Numbered from the stretch's first letter, positions 8,812-17,343 are shown. The stretch: 64,000 nt of DNA from Planococcus citreus (GCF_003664125.1 NZ_RCCP01000004.1:62001-126000); one strand, 5' to 3'. The notes: generated by a model not told the origin, from the letters alone. Translations and numbers: made by a program.

Positions 8812-9252
8812 ATGGAGATGCGCATTGATGCAGCAAGGCCTAGGCCTTCGGAACAACCCAATACAGCAATTGCCAAACCGCCAGGCGGCGCATTTGCAGA
8901 GGCCATGAAACAGTCGCGGACTGAGCTGAGGCGGGATGCGCTCACGCCGCTACTCGCGAATGTCGAAAAGAGCGGAAAACGCCTCGCAGAACACCGGACT
9001 CTGGAGAATTTGGTTGCGTATAAACAATCGATTAAGCAATTTCTCGGAGAATCGCTTCGCCACGGAATCCAGTTGAGCGACCAAACTGCATCCGGTTTTG
9101 GAGAAGGGGCGCCGCCTCAACAAATCGTAAAGGTCATCGACGAAAAAGTAATTGCGCTTCAGGATCAATTATTAGATAATGAAGTGGAATATATTGGCAT
9201 ACTGGAAACAGTAGGGGAAATAAAAGGCTTGCTGCTCAATCTGTATATGTAA
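8812..9252 (+). CDS. YaaR-family (DUF327) protein
   Basis: Soluble 146-residue protein of the YaaR/DUF327 type, shown by the C-terminal pattern ILETVGEIKGLLLNLYM and the central helical part LLANVEKSGKRLAEHRTLENL...YKQSIKQFL. The function of the family is unknown. In other Bacillales it often lies away from flagellar genes; here it sits in the motility operon, 7 bases after the swrB-like gene, which hints at a motility or envelope role. ATG 8812 follows GGTGGGAC; a second ATG at 8818 is in frame. Confidence 0.8.
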   Translation: MEMRIDAARPRPSEQPNTAIAKPPGGAFAEAMKQSRTELRRDALTPLLANVEKSGKRLAEHRTLENLVAYKQSIKQFLGESLRHGIQLSDQTASGFGEGAPPQQIVKVIDEKVIALQDQLLDNEVEYIGILETVGEIKGLLLNLYM

Positions 9253-9278
9253 CAAGCTTGGGGAAAGGGAGAAACAAT

Positions 9279-9629
9279 GTGAGCGATAACCGCAGGGAAT
9301 TTTTTCGCGTGTCTTTTGTCCGCGCGATTACTGGAAAGGTAGGGCTTTCTGAAAAAGAAGAGGTTCTTGTAGATATTTCCAGCTTGAGTGCCGGAGGGCT
9401 CGTTTTTGAAGCCTATCTTGATTTCGCGCTGTATGAACAGGTCATCTGCAGCTTCGAATTGCTCGGCGAACCTTTCCAATTGGAAGGAAAAATCATCCGA
9501 AAAGTGGCCAAAGAGCATAATTTTGAATATGCAGTGCAATTCAATGCTGGCCAGCGTTCTGTATCAAAATTATTTCAGCAATTAAATACATACCAGATCC
9601 GCAAAAGAAAAAGCGTGTTGAACGATTAA
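9279..9629 (+). CDS. PilZ-domain protein, probable cyclic-di-GMP receptor
   Basis: A 116-residue single PilZ domain. The N-terminal RxxxR motif is seen as RREFFR and the second c-di-GMP contact as DISSLSAGG. These bind the dinucleotide in known PilZ proteins, so this is probably a c-di-GMP-dependent motility brake or sensor. I chose the GTG at 9279, since AGGGAG lies at a suitable distance; a TTG at 9258 would add seven non-family residues. It is the last gene of the flagellar operon and is followed by a terminator. Confidence 0.85.
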   Translation: MSDNRREFFRVSFVRAITGKVGLSEKEEVLVDISSLSAGGLVFEAYLDFALYEQVICSFELLGEPFQLEGKIIRKVAKEHNFEYAVQFNAGQRSVSKLFQQLNTYQIRKRKSVLND

Positions 9630-9633
9630 GTAA

Positions 9634-9658
9634 AGGAAGGCTCCGGCCTTCTTTTTTT
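9634..9658 (+). terminator. Rho-independent terminator ending the flagellar operon
   Basis: Stem GAAGGC / GCCTTC around the loop TCCG, followed by a run of seven T. It lies directly after the PilZ gene. Confidence 0.9.
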
Positions 9659-9724
9659 CATGCAGGAATATAGATGTCTCGAATCGAAAGTAATGGAAGA
9701 TGGATGAGGAGAGGGGATCGAGAA

Positions 9725-10483
9725 ATGCGGGCAGGTGAACATCTTCTGAATGTATGGCGGCGCTTTGACGGGTTGCCGATGGATAATTTGGTGAAAGCCT
9801 GGAATTACGAACGGGCTGGATTGAAAAAGCAGCGCAGCGTTGAGCAAATGCGGGAGCATCGTGAAGCGCATGGGCTTGGCGGAAATTGCTTCGACTTGGC
9901 GCTTTGGCTGATGGCGGAATTTCGCGAGGCAGGAATCGAGGCATATGCGGTCGGTTCAGAACTCAGCACAGAAGGAGCGCATGCAGCGGTATTGGCACTT
10001 GATGACACGGGCAGGCGTTTTCTGTGTGATTTAGGAGACCAGTGGATACAGCCGATTTTAGTGGATACTCAAGATCCGGCTTTCTCGGATGCTCCGCAAT
10101 CAGGATTTTTTCCAGGAGCGGACGTGCAGTTGTCGGCTGAGCCGGATGGCATGACGATCATTTATCAACGGCCGGGCGGCAAATTGTCGGTGCAGAAATA
10201 TTCACTCGACCCAGTCGGCGAAGAAGCCTTCTGGGAGGCAGCGGAATATTCACAGCATCAGCTCGGCAAAACGCCGCTCATCGAAGTCCGTGTCCCTTTT
10301 GAAGGCGAAGTGGCACATTGGGAGTTCGGCGATTGGCACAGCGAGCTCAGCACTAGCAAGGGCTTGTTCCAGGAAGAGCCTGCGCCTTCCTTTGACGCAT
10401 GGGTGGAGCGCATTCATGAGCGGTCAGGGTATGACCGCGATATAATAGAAGAAGCACTCGCATTTTACAAAAGCATGGACTGA
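9725..10483 (+). CDS. Arylamine N-acetyltransferase-like (NAT fold) protein
   Basis: This 252-residue protein has a Cys-His-Asp arrangement like that of NAT/transglutaminase-fold enzymes: C55 in GGNCFDLALWL, H86 in EGAHAAVLAL and D102 in FLCDLGDQW. Real NATs move an acetyl group from acetyl-CoA to amines through that Cys. This protein is only distantly like them, so the substrate is unknown. The frame opens at 9674, but ATG 9725 follows AGGAGAGGGG at good spacing and was chosen. It is followed by GNAT and Nudix genes in the same direction, so the three may be co-transcribed. Confidence 0.65.
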   Translation: MRAGEHLLNVWRRFDGLPMDNLVKAWNYERAGLKKQRSVEQMREHREAHGLGGNCFDLALWLMAEFREAGIEAYAVGSELSTEGAHAAVLALDDTGRRFLCDLGDQWIQPILVDTQDPAFSDAPQSGFFPGADVQLSAEPDGMTIIYQRPGGKLSVQKYSLDPVGEEAFWEAAEYSQHQLGKTPLIEVRVPFEGEVAHWEFGDWHSELSTSKGLFQEEPAPSFDAWVERIHERSGYDRDIIEEALAFYKSMD

Positions 10484-10510
10484 GCAAAGCAAGGCAAGGA
10501 GGCAAAACGC

Positions 10511-10981
10511 ATGAACACCAATTCATTACCAAAAGAAATCCAGACAGAGCGGCTGAAGCTGGTGCCTATCACGGAAGAACTGTACCGCAATTTATACGGC
10601 AGCTACGAAATGGGCGCGCATATCAGCCTGCATTTGGATGATTTGAAACAAGACCAGCGGCTTTACGGCTGGGGCGCATGGATCGCTTTCGATCGATCCG
10701 GCGCGCCGGTTGGCGATATGGGGTTTAAAGGGCGTCCGGATAAAGCCGGAAAAGTGGAGATCGGCTACGGCGTAAAAGAATCTTTTCAAGGGAATGGCTA
10801 CGCTACAGAAGGCGTGCAAGGCTTGATCGATTGGGCTTTTTCATTTCCGGAAGTGCGTGAAGTGACGGCGGAATGCTACGAAGACAATATGCCGTCGATC
10901 CGTGTGCTCGAAAAACTGGGGTTTGAACGCACCGCGCAGTCAAAAGAATTGGTGTTTTGGAGATTGCGCGATGGCTATTGA
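10511..10981 (+). CDS. GNAT acetyltransferase, RimJ/RimL type
   Basis: A 156-residue acetyltransferase that would use acetyl-CoA to modify an amino group. Visible features are the N-terminal ERLKLVPITEELY typical of the RimJ/RimL branch, the acetyl-CoA loop region KESFQGNGYATEG and the closing motif ECYEDNMPSIRVLEKLGFE. A strong AAGGAGG precedes the ATG. The target (ribosomal protein, antibiotic or small molecule) cannot be read from the sequence. It overlaps the Nudix gene by 11 bases, so the two are probably coupled. Confidence 0.85.
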   Translation: MNTNSLPKEIQTERLKLVPITEELYRNLYGSYEMGAHISLHLDDLKQDQRLYGWGAWIAFDRSGAPVGDMGFKGRPDKAGKVEIGYGVKESFQGNGYATEGVQGLIDWAFSFPEVREVTAECYEDNMPSIRVLEKLGFERTAQSKELVFWRLRDGY

Positions 10982-11600
10982 AAAAATCGCCTGCGTGACA
11001 GAAGAGGGCGCGCTGACAGGCGTCGCGACTCGTGATGAAGTCCACCGGCAAGGTTTGTGGCACGAGACTTTTCATTGCTGGGTGGTCTCAAGAGAATTGG
11101 GCCGCACCCGAATTCACCTCCAGTTGAGGAGCCAGGACAAAGCGGATTTTCCCGGGCTTTTTGACATTACGGCAGCGGGCCATATTGCAGCGCATGAAAC
11201 GATGAAAGACGGCGTGCGTGAAATCGAAGAAGAGCTTGGCCTCACGCTGGCGTTTGAGCAATTGACGCCGCTTGGTGTAGTGAACGATGAGATTTCACTG
11301 CCTGGATTCACCGATCGTGAGCGGGCTTACATTCATTTATACGAAGGCACGCAAATGGATTTGGCGGATTATCGCCTGCAGCCGGAGGAAGTAGCGGGCA
11401 TGGCGGCTGTCGATTTTCAGGCATTCTTTGAATTGTGCATGAAGCAAACGGAGACCATCGATGCCTTTGGGTTTACTGAAACACAAGAAGGCAGGCAACC
11501 GTTCCAGCAAAAGCTCAGCTTGTCCGATTTTGTGCCGCATCAACCGGATTATTGGAAGCAAGTGGCGATTCGCATCCGCCGGCAATTGATGGATAGTTAA
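10971..11600 (+). CDS. Nudix hydrolase of the IPP-isomerase-like branch
   Basis: A 209-residue Nudix-fold protein. The Nudix box is seen as GHIAAHETMKDGVREIEEELG, with one residue fewer than the classic GX5EX7REUXEEXGU spacing between the first Glu and the REUXEE part. This also occurs in a branch resembling IPP isomerases and E. coli YfcD. Likely activity is hydrolysis of a nucleoside-diphosphate-linked compound; the substrate is unknown. Start ATG 10971 lies inside the end of the GNAT gene, and the upstream extension to 10902 is in the coding region of that gene. Confidence 0.8.
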   Translation: MAIEKIACVTEEGALTGVATRDEVHRQGLWHETFHCWVVSRELGRTRIHLQLRSQDKADFPGLFDITAAGHIAAHETMKDGVREIEEELGLTLAFEQLTPLGVVNDEISLPGFTDRERAYIHLYEGTQMDLADYRLQPEEVAGMAAVDFQAFFELCMKQTETIDAFGFTETQEGRQPFQQKLSLSDFVPHQPDYWKQVAIRIRRQLMDS

Positions 11601-11610
11601 ACAGAAAAAC

Positions 11611-11652
11611 AAAAAGCGCTTGTATGGAAATTTTCCATACAAGCGCTTTTTT
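11611..11652. terminator. Bidirectional terminator between Nudix gene and ycsI
   Basis: Long perfect hairpin, AAAAAGCGCTTGTATGGAAA paired with its complement across a short loop, with A and T runs on both sides. It serves the rightward Nudix gene and the leftward ycsI gene. Confidence 0.92.
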
Positions 11653-11658
11653 AGGTTG

Positions 11659-12441
11659 TCAAAACACGCTGAAGTCTTCTGATTTCAAGTCAGTGATGAA
11701 CATATGCCCTGGTGCATGGGTGATCATCAAGGAAGGTCTGCTTTCCATGGCGACAGCTTGAGGCGTGACGCCGCAAGCCCAGAAGACCGGCACTTCTCCT
11801 GGCTTGATTTCCACCGCGTCGCCGAAATCGGGCTTTGTGATGTCTTGGATGCCGATCGATTCGGGATTGCCGATATGGACGGGCGCACCGTGGACGTTCG
11901 GGAAGCGGCTCGTCACTTGGACCGCGCGGACGATATCTTGTTCTTTGATCGGGCGCATACTGACGACGGTCGGGCCTTGGAAGCGGCCAGCTGGAACGGC
12001 AGGAATCGATGTCTTATACATCGGCACGTTGCAGCCTTGTTGCTGATGGCGCATCGGGATGCCGTTTTGTGTCAGCGCTTCTTCGAATGTAAAGCTGCAG
12101 CCAAGCAGGAACGCGACCATGTCGTCAGTCCATAATGAGCGGATATCCGATGTTTCTTCCGTCAATACGCCGTCTCGGTAGACACGGTATTTGGGGATGT
12201 CGGTGCGCAAATCGGCGGTCGGCGCAGAAAGGGCCGGAACGAACGAACCGGGTTCTGTGACATCGATGACCGGACAGGATTTCGGATTGCGCTGGCAGAA
12301 CAGCAGGAACTCAAACGCCATGTCTTTCGGCAAAATGGCCAGATTCGTTTGGATGAATCCCGGGGCGAAGCCGGAAGTCGGTGCTTGGAATTCGCCTTTT
12401 CGGATGGCGCTGCGCAGCTCTTCTGGAGATGTGAATTGCAT
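11659..12441 (-). CDS. ycsI: Putative hydro-lyase YcsI (DUF1445 family)
   Basis: A 260-residue protein of the YcsI/DUF1445 family, related to the C-terminal part of animal D-glutamate cyclase. Recognisable parts are APGFIQTNLAILPKDMAFEFLLFCQRNP near the N-terminus, LGCSFTFEEAL in the middle, and FWACGVTPQAVAMESRP and ITHAPGHMFITDL at the end. D-glutamate cyclase makes 5-oxoproline from D-glutamate, so a link with the adjacent 5-oxoprolinase genes is reasonable but unproven for this family. It is the last gene of the leftward pxp operon. Confidence 0.9.
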   Translation of the reverse strand: MQFTSPEELRSAIRKGEFQAPTSGFAPGFIQTNLAILPKDMAFEFLLFCQRNPKSCPVIDVTEPGSFVPALSAPTADLRTDIPKYRVYRDGVLTEETSDIRSLWTDDMVAFLLGCSFTFEEALTQNGIPMRHQQQGCNVPMYKTSIPAVPAGRFQGPTVVSMRPIKEQDIVRAVQVTSRFPNVHGAPVHIGNPESIGIQDITKPDFGDAVEIKPGEVPVFWACGVTPQAVAMESRPSLMITHAPGHMFITDLKSEDFSVF

Positions 12442-12455
12442 GATTCAATCACTCC

Positions 12456-13661
12456 TTATTTAAATAATTGCGGGATGCCGTTCAATAGCGTATAGCCGCC
12501 CATCCATGACATCGCGATGACGATGACGACACCGAAGATTGTCATCCACAGCGGGTGTTTGTAGTCGCCGACGATTTTCTTTTTGTGTGCGGCGATGAGC
12601 ATGACGCCGAGTGCGATCGGCAAGATCAAGCCGTTGAGCGAGCCGACAAGCACGAGGATCAGGACCGGGCGCCCGATGGAAATGAAGACGATGGTCGAGA
12701 TGACGATAAAGCCGATGGTCAAGTAGCGGTGATATTTCTCGAGTACCGGGCTGAATGAACGGATGAACGAAACAGATGTGTAAGCAGCGCCGACAACCGA
12801 AGTGACAGCAGCTGCCCACATGACGACGCCGAAGATTTTATAGCCGATATTGCCGGCGGCGAGCTGGAACACTGACGCTGGCGGATTGGACGGATCGAGC
12901 GCAAGCCCTTGCGAGACGACACCGAGTACGGCGAGGAACAAGATGACGCGCATGATCGAAGCGACACCGATTGCGTAGATGGAGCTGCGTGTCACTTGCG
13001 GCAAATGCCTTTTGCCGGTCATGCCGGCATCGATCAAGCGGTGGCCGCCGGCGAAAGTGATATAGCCGCCGACCGTTCCGCCGACAAGCGTGACGATGGC
13101 GAAAATATCGATCGTGTCAGGTACGAAAGTTTTCGCAACGGCTTCGCCGACAGGCGGCTGTGCCGTAATCATCACGTAAACAGTTAAGGCGATCATGACA
13201 AATCCGAGAATCTGGGCGAAGCGGTCCATGGCGCGGCCGGCTTCTTTGACCATGAAGATTCCGACCGCAAGCAAGCCGCTGAGACCGGCGCCGAGTTCCG
13301 GAGAAATGCCGAACAGCACATTCGTACCGAGCCCGGCACCGGCGATGTTTCCGATATTGAAGGCGAGGCCGCCGATGACGACGAGAAACGCCAGCACATA
13401 GCCAAGGCCTGGCAGCACATCATTGGCAATGTCTTGTGCACGTTTGCCGGAAATGGCGATGATGCGCCAGATATTTGTTTGCGCACCGATATCGATGATG
13501 ATGGAAATGAGGATGACAAAACCGAATGAAGCCAATAAGGTTTCAGTGAAAACGGTCGTTTGGGTCAAGAACCCTGGCCCGATAGCAGAAGTTGCCATCA
13601 GGAAGGCAGCGCCGAGAAGTACGCTGCGGTTGGTGTTTTTCATCTTTTTGACATTGTTCAT
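12456..13661 (-). CDS. ycsG: YcsG, NRAMP-like membrane transporter
   Basis: A 401-residue polytopic membrane protein with about eleven hydrophobic segments. The N-terminus LGAAFLMATSAIGPGFLTQTT resembles the DPGN helix of NRAMP metal transporters but has SAIGPGF in place of the metal-binding motif. This is typical of the YcsG branch that travels with 5-oxoprolinase genes, so the natural substrate may be an organic acid such as 5-oxoproline rather than a metal. It lies between pxpA and ycsI in the same operon. A good AAGGAGGAACTTCC precedes the ATG. Confidence 0.87.
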   Translation of the reverse strand: MNNVKKMKNTNRSVLLGAAFLMATSAIGPGFLTQTTVFTETLLASFGFVILISIIIDIGAQTNIWRIIAISGKRAQDIANDVLPGLGYVLAFLVVIGGLAFNIGNIAGAGLGTNVLFGISPELGAGLSGLLAVGIFMVKEAGRAMDRFAQILGFVMIALTVYVMITAQPPVGEAVAKTFVPDTIDIFAIVTLVGGTVGGYITFAGGHRLIDAGMTGKRHLPQVTRSSIYAIGVASIMRVILFLAVLGVVSQGLALDPSNPPASVFQLAAGNIGYKIFGVVMWAAAVTSVVGAAYTSVSFIRSFSPVLEKYHRYLTIGFIVISTIVFISIGRPVLILVLVGSLNGLILPIALGVMLIAAHKKKIVGDYKHPLWMTIFGVVIVIAMSWMGGYTLLNGIPQLFK

Positions 13662-13683
13662 GGAAGTTCCTCCTTAGGCGGTG

Positions 13684-14454
13684 TTAGACGATTTTCTGGA
13701 TATGTTGGATATCGATTCCCGCCTCTTTCAAGGAACTGGAAATATGCAGCGCGAACTCTTTCGCGGTCTTGCCGTCGCCATGAATGCAAATCGTTTCTGC
13801 CTTCAGGGCGGTTTCGGTGCCTTCTGTGTTGATGACTTTGTTTTCTTTGACCATGCGGATGACTTGCTGGATCGCAGCGTCCGGATCGGTGATGAGCGCA
13901 TTGTCTTGGCTGCGCGGGGTGAGCGTCCCGTCCGGTTGATACGTGCGGTCGGAAAATACTTCATTGGCAGTGCGCAGGCCGATCTTGTTGCCGGCTTTGA
14001 CGATTTCGCTGCCCGATAAGCCGAACAGCACCAGTTCTGGGTCGATTTTATAGACCGCTTCCGCAATCGCTTCGGACAGTTTTGCATCGCCCGCTGCCAT
14101 ATTGTACATGGCGCCGTGCGCTTTGACGTGCTGCAATTTGCCGCCCTCAGCTTTCACAAATCCATAAAGCGCGCCGATTTGGTAGATGACAAGGTCGTAT
14201 ACTTCCCGTGGCGTGACGGCCATATGGCGTCGCCCGAATCCAGCCAGGTCTTGAAGTCCAGGGTGGGCGCCGATGCCGACATTTTTCTCGAGTGCGAGCT
14301 TGACGGTTTCGCGCATCGTCGCTGGGTCTCCTGCGTGGAAGCCGCAAGCGATATTGGCGGAAGTGACGTAGTCGAGGATCACCCGGTCGTTGCCGAGTGT
14401 ATACGTGCCGAAGCTTTCGCCCATGTCACAGTTCAAATCTACTTTGTGGTTCAT
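13684..14454 (-). CDS. pxpA: 5-oxoprolinase subunit PxpA (LamB/YcsF family)
   Basis: One of three subunits of the bacterial ATP-dependent 5-oxoprolinase, which opens 5-oxoproline to glutamate. The 256-residue product has the family signature [12 protein letters not shown] at the N-terminus and [11 protein letters not shown] at about 34-44, plus [16 protein letters not shown] chose ATG 14454 because it forms an ATGA overlap with the pxpC stop and has GGGAGGA six bases upstream; the ATG at 14460 is too close to that site. Confidence 0.95.
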   Translation of the reverse strand: MNHKVDLNCDMGESFGTYTLGNDRVILDYVTSANIACGFHAGDPATMRETVKLALEKNVGIGAHPGLQDLAGFGRRHMAVTPREVYDLVIYQIGALYGFVKAEGGKLQHVKAHGAMYNMAAGDAKLSEAIAEAVYKIDPELVLFGLSGSEIVKAGNKIGLRTANEVFSDRTYQPDGTLTPRSQDNALITDPDAAIQQVIRMVKENKVINTEGTETALKAETICIHGDGKTAKEFALHISSSLKEAGIDIQHIQKIV

Positions 14455-15431
14455 GTCCATTCCTCCCGTTTCATTTGGATAGCAATTTTCAATTGGCGGA
14501 TCTGCTGTTCCTGCTCGATATAAAGCTGTTGTGCATCATCCGCGGATATGTGGCGGAACTTGAGCGATTCGCCGGGTTTCAATTGGCTGATCAGCGGCAA
14601 GTCGACCGATGCGACTTGGCCGATTTTCGGATAGCCGCCGGTCGTCTGGCGGTCGGCGAGCAAGACAATTGGATTGCCGTCTGCCGGCACTTGCACGGAG
14701 CCAAACGCCACCGCTTCCGAAATCAATTCTTCCTGCTTTTCGAGCGCCAGCTCAGGCCCTTCCAGGCGATAACCCATGCGGTCCGAATTGGCAGAGACGG
14801 TAAAGGTTTCCTCGAATATGCGCAAGCGGCTCGCTTCATTAAAGAGCGCGTACTGCCGGCCTGGCATCATCCGGACAATCGGCTGCTCATGGTAGCGGGC
14901 AGGCGGGATAAGCCAATCAGGCGTTTGGGCGTTTTGGTTTTTCAAGGCATTCAAGCGTGCAGGCGAAATGGGGAGCGTCTTTAAACTATCGCCATTTTTT
15001 AGCGCGCGCCCTTGGAAGCCGCCTATGCCTGCCCGTAAATATGTCGAGTGGCTATTCATGACGGGCGGAACGTCAAAACTGCCGGCTACCGCCAAATAAC
15101 TGCGTGCGCCGCGCTTCGGTTCGCCGAACGACAAGATGCTGCCTTTTCGGACGAAATGGCCGCGCCACATGGCCAGCGGTTCCCCGTCGAGTGAAGGGGA
15201 AAGATCGCCTCCGCAAATGGCGATGAAATGGTCGGCTTCGAACTCGATGACCGGCCCGGATAAGGCAATCTCCAAGGTTGGGGAGGTTTCCGCATTGCCC
15301 GCGAGCAAATTGGCGATGCGGTGGGCAAACGGGTCCATGACGCCGCTTGCGATGACGCCGTAGCGCTGGAAACCCGTGCGGCCGAGGTCCTGGACCGCTG
15401 TCTGCAGTCCACTTTTACGAATGTTCAGCAT
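14451..15431 (-). CDS. pxpC: 5-oxoprolinase subunit PxpC (KipA, biotin-dependent carboxylase-like)
   Basis: A 326-residue protein of the KipA/allophanate-hydrolase-subunit-2 family, which with PxpB phosphorylates and processes 5-oxoproline. Family patterns are [19 protein letters not shown] and [15 protein letters not shown] at the N-terminus, CGGDLSP, and [19 protein letters not shown] toward the end. The frame opens at 15500, but ATG 15431 follows GGAGG at correct spacing and starts at the usual MLNIRKSG position. It overlaps pxpB by 17 bases and pxpA by 4. Confidence 0.95.
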   Translation of the reverse strand: MLNIRKSGLQTAVQDLGRTGFQRYGVIASGVMDPFAHRIANLLAGNAETSPTLEIALSGPVIEFEADHFIAICGGDLSPSLDGEPLAMWRGHFVRKGSILSFGEPKRGARSYLAVAGSFDVPPVMNSHSTYLRAGIGGFQGRALKNGDSLKTLPISPARLNALKNQNAQTPDWLIPPARYHEQPIVRMMPGRQYALFNEASRLRIFEETFTVSANSDRMGYRLEGPELALEKQEELISEAVAFGSVQVPADGNPIVLLADRQTTGGYPKIGQVASVDLPLISQLKPGESLKFRHISADDAQQLYIEQEQQIRQLKIAIQMKREEWT

Positions 15432-16113
15432 CTCGCTTCGCCTCCTGTTCGCGATATTCGGCTTCATCGATTTGCGTGAAGCGGATTTCATCGCCTGCAC
15501 GCAGCAAGCTCGGAATGTCTTGTTCCGGAACGAACAGTCGCAGCGGCGTCCGGCCGATCAATTGCCAGCCGCCCGGTGTTTCGATCGGGTAGACGCCGGT
15601 TTGCATGCCGGCAATCCCGACGGTACGTTCTGGGATGCGCAAACGCGGTGATTTTCTGCGCGGGGCGGCAATTTTTTCGGACATGCCGCCGATGAACGGA
15701 AACCCTGGGGCGAAGCCGATCATGTGAACGCTGTAGATGCCGGACGTGTGGATTTCGATGACTTCTTCTTCGGTGAGGCCGTTATGCTCCGCGACAAAGC
15801 TGAGATCAGGGCCGAAATCACCACCATAGCAAACTGGGATTTCGATTTGACGTGGTGTGGGTGCTTCGACATCATCTAAATGGGCCGCTAGGAGCCGCAA
15901 TTCCTGTTCAACTTCTGCTTGCCTGATCTGGCACGGGTCGTAAAAAACGGTCACTGTCGTGAATGCCGGGATGAATTCAACTAGCCAATCCGGTTTTTGC
16001 TTTTCCAGAAGAGAAGACAGTTTGCGCACAGCTTGTTCCGACTCTTTATTGATAATGGTGCCAGTTTCGATGACCAGCGCCTGTTCACTGAGTGGGGAAA
16101 ATGTGAATTCCAA
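15415..16113 (-). CDS. pxpB: 5-oxoprolinase subunit PxpB (KipI)
   Basis: A 232-residue protein of the KipI/allophanate-hydrolase-subunit-1 family, partner of PxpC. Visible family patterns are IPVCYGGDFGPDLSFVAEHN, IGFAPGFPFIGGM and TPGGWQLIGRTPL. In B. subtilis the same protein also inhibits the sporulation kinase KinA; nothing here shows that role. The start is a TTG at 16113 with AGGTGAAC upstream. It is the first gene of a five-gene leftward operon (pxpB-pxpC-pxpA-ycsG-ycsI). Confidence 0.95.
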   Translation of the reverse strand: MEFTFSPLSEQALVIETGTIINKESEQAVRKLSSLLEKQKPDWLVEFIPAFTTVTVFYDPCQIRQAEVEQELRLLAAHLDDVEAPTPRQIEIPVCYGGDFGPDLSFVAEHNGLTEEEVIEIHTSGIYSVHMIGFAPGFPFIGGMSEKIAAPRRKSPRLRIPERTVGIAGMQTGVYPIETPGGWQLIGRTPLRLFVPEQDIPSLLRAGDEIRFTQIDEAEYREQEAKRDAEHS

Positions 16114-16152
16114 AAGTTCACCTCATCTGCAGATTATTCTGAATACTTTAAC

Positions 16153-16181
16153 AGTATAATGCTTTTCCCTAGTGAATGAAA
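16153..16181 (-). promoter_or_regulatory. Possible sigma-A promoter of the pxp operon
   Basis: On the minus strand TTTCAT (16181-16176) and TATACT (16158-16153) are 17 bases apart, about 40 bases before the pxpB TTG start. The -10 box is good and the -35 box weak. Confidence 0.45.
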
Positions 16182-16318
16182 GTGGAGTATAGTCGGAGTT
16201 TATCAAATGGATTTAACATTAATTGGCGGAAATCGGTGAATGGAATCAATAATTTGGCCCAGTGAACAGGAGGAATGTGGAAATAGAAAAAGGAAGCGCT
16301 TTCGAAATGGAGGTAGAG

Positions 16319-16378
16319 AATGCTATTCAAATAATAGCATTTTATAAAAACCCGATGCCTCAGAAGCGGGCATCGGGT
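16319..16378 (-). terminator. Terminator of the amino-acid binding protein gene, with an adjoining hairpin
   Basis: On the minus strand the stem CCCGATGCC / GGCATCGGG (16351-16378) lies directly after the stop of the binding protein gene and is followed by TTTTTATAAA. A second smaller hairpin, AATGCTATT / AATAGCATT, occupies 16319-16341. Confidence 0.85.
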
Positions 16379-16387
16379 CAGTAAAGC

Positions 16388-17233
16388 TTATTCTTCAATT
16401 TCGATCGGCTGCGTCACATCAGCTCCGTCAAAAAACTCAGCGGAAATTTCAGCGATGGTGCCGTCTTCAAGCATTTCATCAATCGTGTTGTTGACATTTT
16501 CGACCAGTTCATCGTTGCCTTTGTTCATGACCATGCCGCCTTCAGAAGGACGGTATTTAATCGTCGGGTGGATGACGATGTCGAGTTCCGGGAACGCTTC
16601 GATGGCGAGCGTCTGCAAATAATAATCGTTGAGGATGACATCGGTGCGGCCGATTGCCACATCGCGTAAATAGGTTTCATTCGTCGCATTGTCATACGTC
16701 ACTTCTTCAGCTCCGTAAGAACGGGCTGTTTCCATATAGACGGATGTTGAAGCGCCGGCTGCTTTTTTGCCTTCGAGATCTTCTAGCGTTTCGATGCCGG
16801 AAAGGTCGCCTTCGCGGACGATAGCAGTACCGTATGAGTATTTGAACGGCGTGGAGAACACGAATTTCTCCTTGCGGTCTTCGTTGATCTCGATATCGTT
16901 CGCTGCGATATCAACTTGGCCGGTCTGGACGGATGTCATCATCTCGTCAAAGCCCATTTCAGAGAATTCCACTTCGAGTTCGAGGCGTTCAGCCATTTCA
17001 CGGACCACTTCGACTTCAAAGCCGGTCAATTCATCGGTGCCTTCCTCGCGGTACGAAGTCGGATAAAGGGTGCCGGATGTCGCAACGGTCAATGTGCCTT
17101 GTTCTTGGATCTCATCCCAAGCGCTTGCAGTGTCAGCGGTTTCTTCGCTGTCGCTTCCGCATGCGGACAAAGTGAGTGCTGCAGCTGCAGTGAGTGCGGC
17201 GACAGAAAACTTAGGTGTCATGATTTTATTCAA
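16388..17233 (-). CDS. Amino-acid ABC transporter substrate-binding lipoprotein (orphan)
   Basis: A 281-residue periplasmic-binding-protein family 3 lipoprotein. The signal peptide ends in the lipobox LSAC, followed by a Ser/Glu-rich linker. The binding domain shows the family pattern ELTGFEVEVVREMAERLELE and GFDEMMTSVQTGQVDIAANDIEI. Start TTG at 17233 has AGGAGG eight bases upstream; the ATG at 17221 is four codons further in and has poorer spacing. No permease or ATPase gene is nearby, so its transporter partners must be elsewhere. Confidence 0.9.
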   Translation of the reverse strand: MNKIMTPKFSVAALTAAAALTLSACGSDSEETADTASAWDEIQEQGTLTVATSGTLYPTSYREEGTDELTGFEVEVVREMAERLELEVEFSEMGFDEMMTSVQTGQVDIAANDIEINEDRKEKFVFSTPFKYSYGTAIVREGDLSGIETLEDLEGKKAAGASTSVYMETARSYGAEEVTYDNATNETYLRDVAIGRTDVILNDYYLQTLAIEAFPELDIVIHPTIKYRPSEGGMVMNKGNDELVENVNNTIDEMLEDGTIAEISAEFFDGADVTQPIEIEE

Positions 17234-17277
17234 AAGAAGCTCCTCCTGTCTTGTCATACTTATGTAAAACATAGCAC

Positions 17278-17291
17278 GACAAGCGCTTTCA
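17278..17291 (-). promoter_or_regulatory. CRE-like site upstream of the binding protein gene
   Basis: TGAAAGCGCTTGTC on the minus strand has a perfect left half of the CcpA consensus and a poor right half. It falls in the 17-base spacer between TTTCCT and TATGTT, a weak possible promoter. Confidence 0.35.
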
Positions 17292-17343
17292 GGAAAGCCG
17301 GAATGCTCTTGAAAATAAAGTTTCAATTATCTGATTATTTAAT

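Noticed and set aside
12456-13661. Manganese importer MntH as the identity of the NRAMP-like protein
   Set aside because: The DPGN metal-binding motif is replaced by SAIGPGF and the gene is embedded in the 5-oxoproline operon, so YcsG is a better fit.
16293-16306. A second CRE-like sequence (GGAAGCGCTTTCGA)
   Set aside because: It lacks the outer TG...CA bases of the CcpA consensus and is far from the pxpB promoter.
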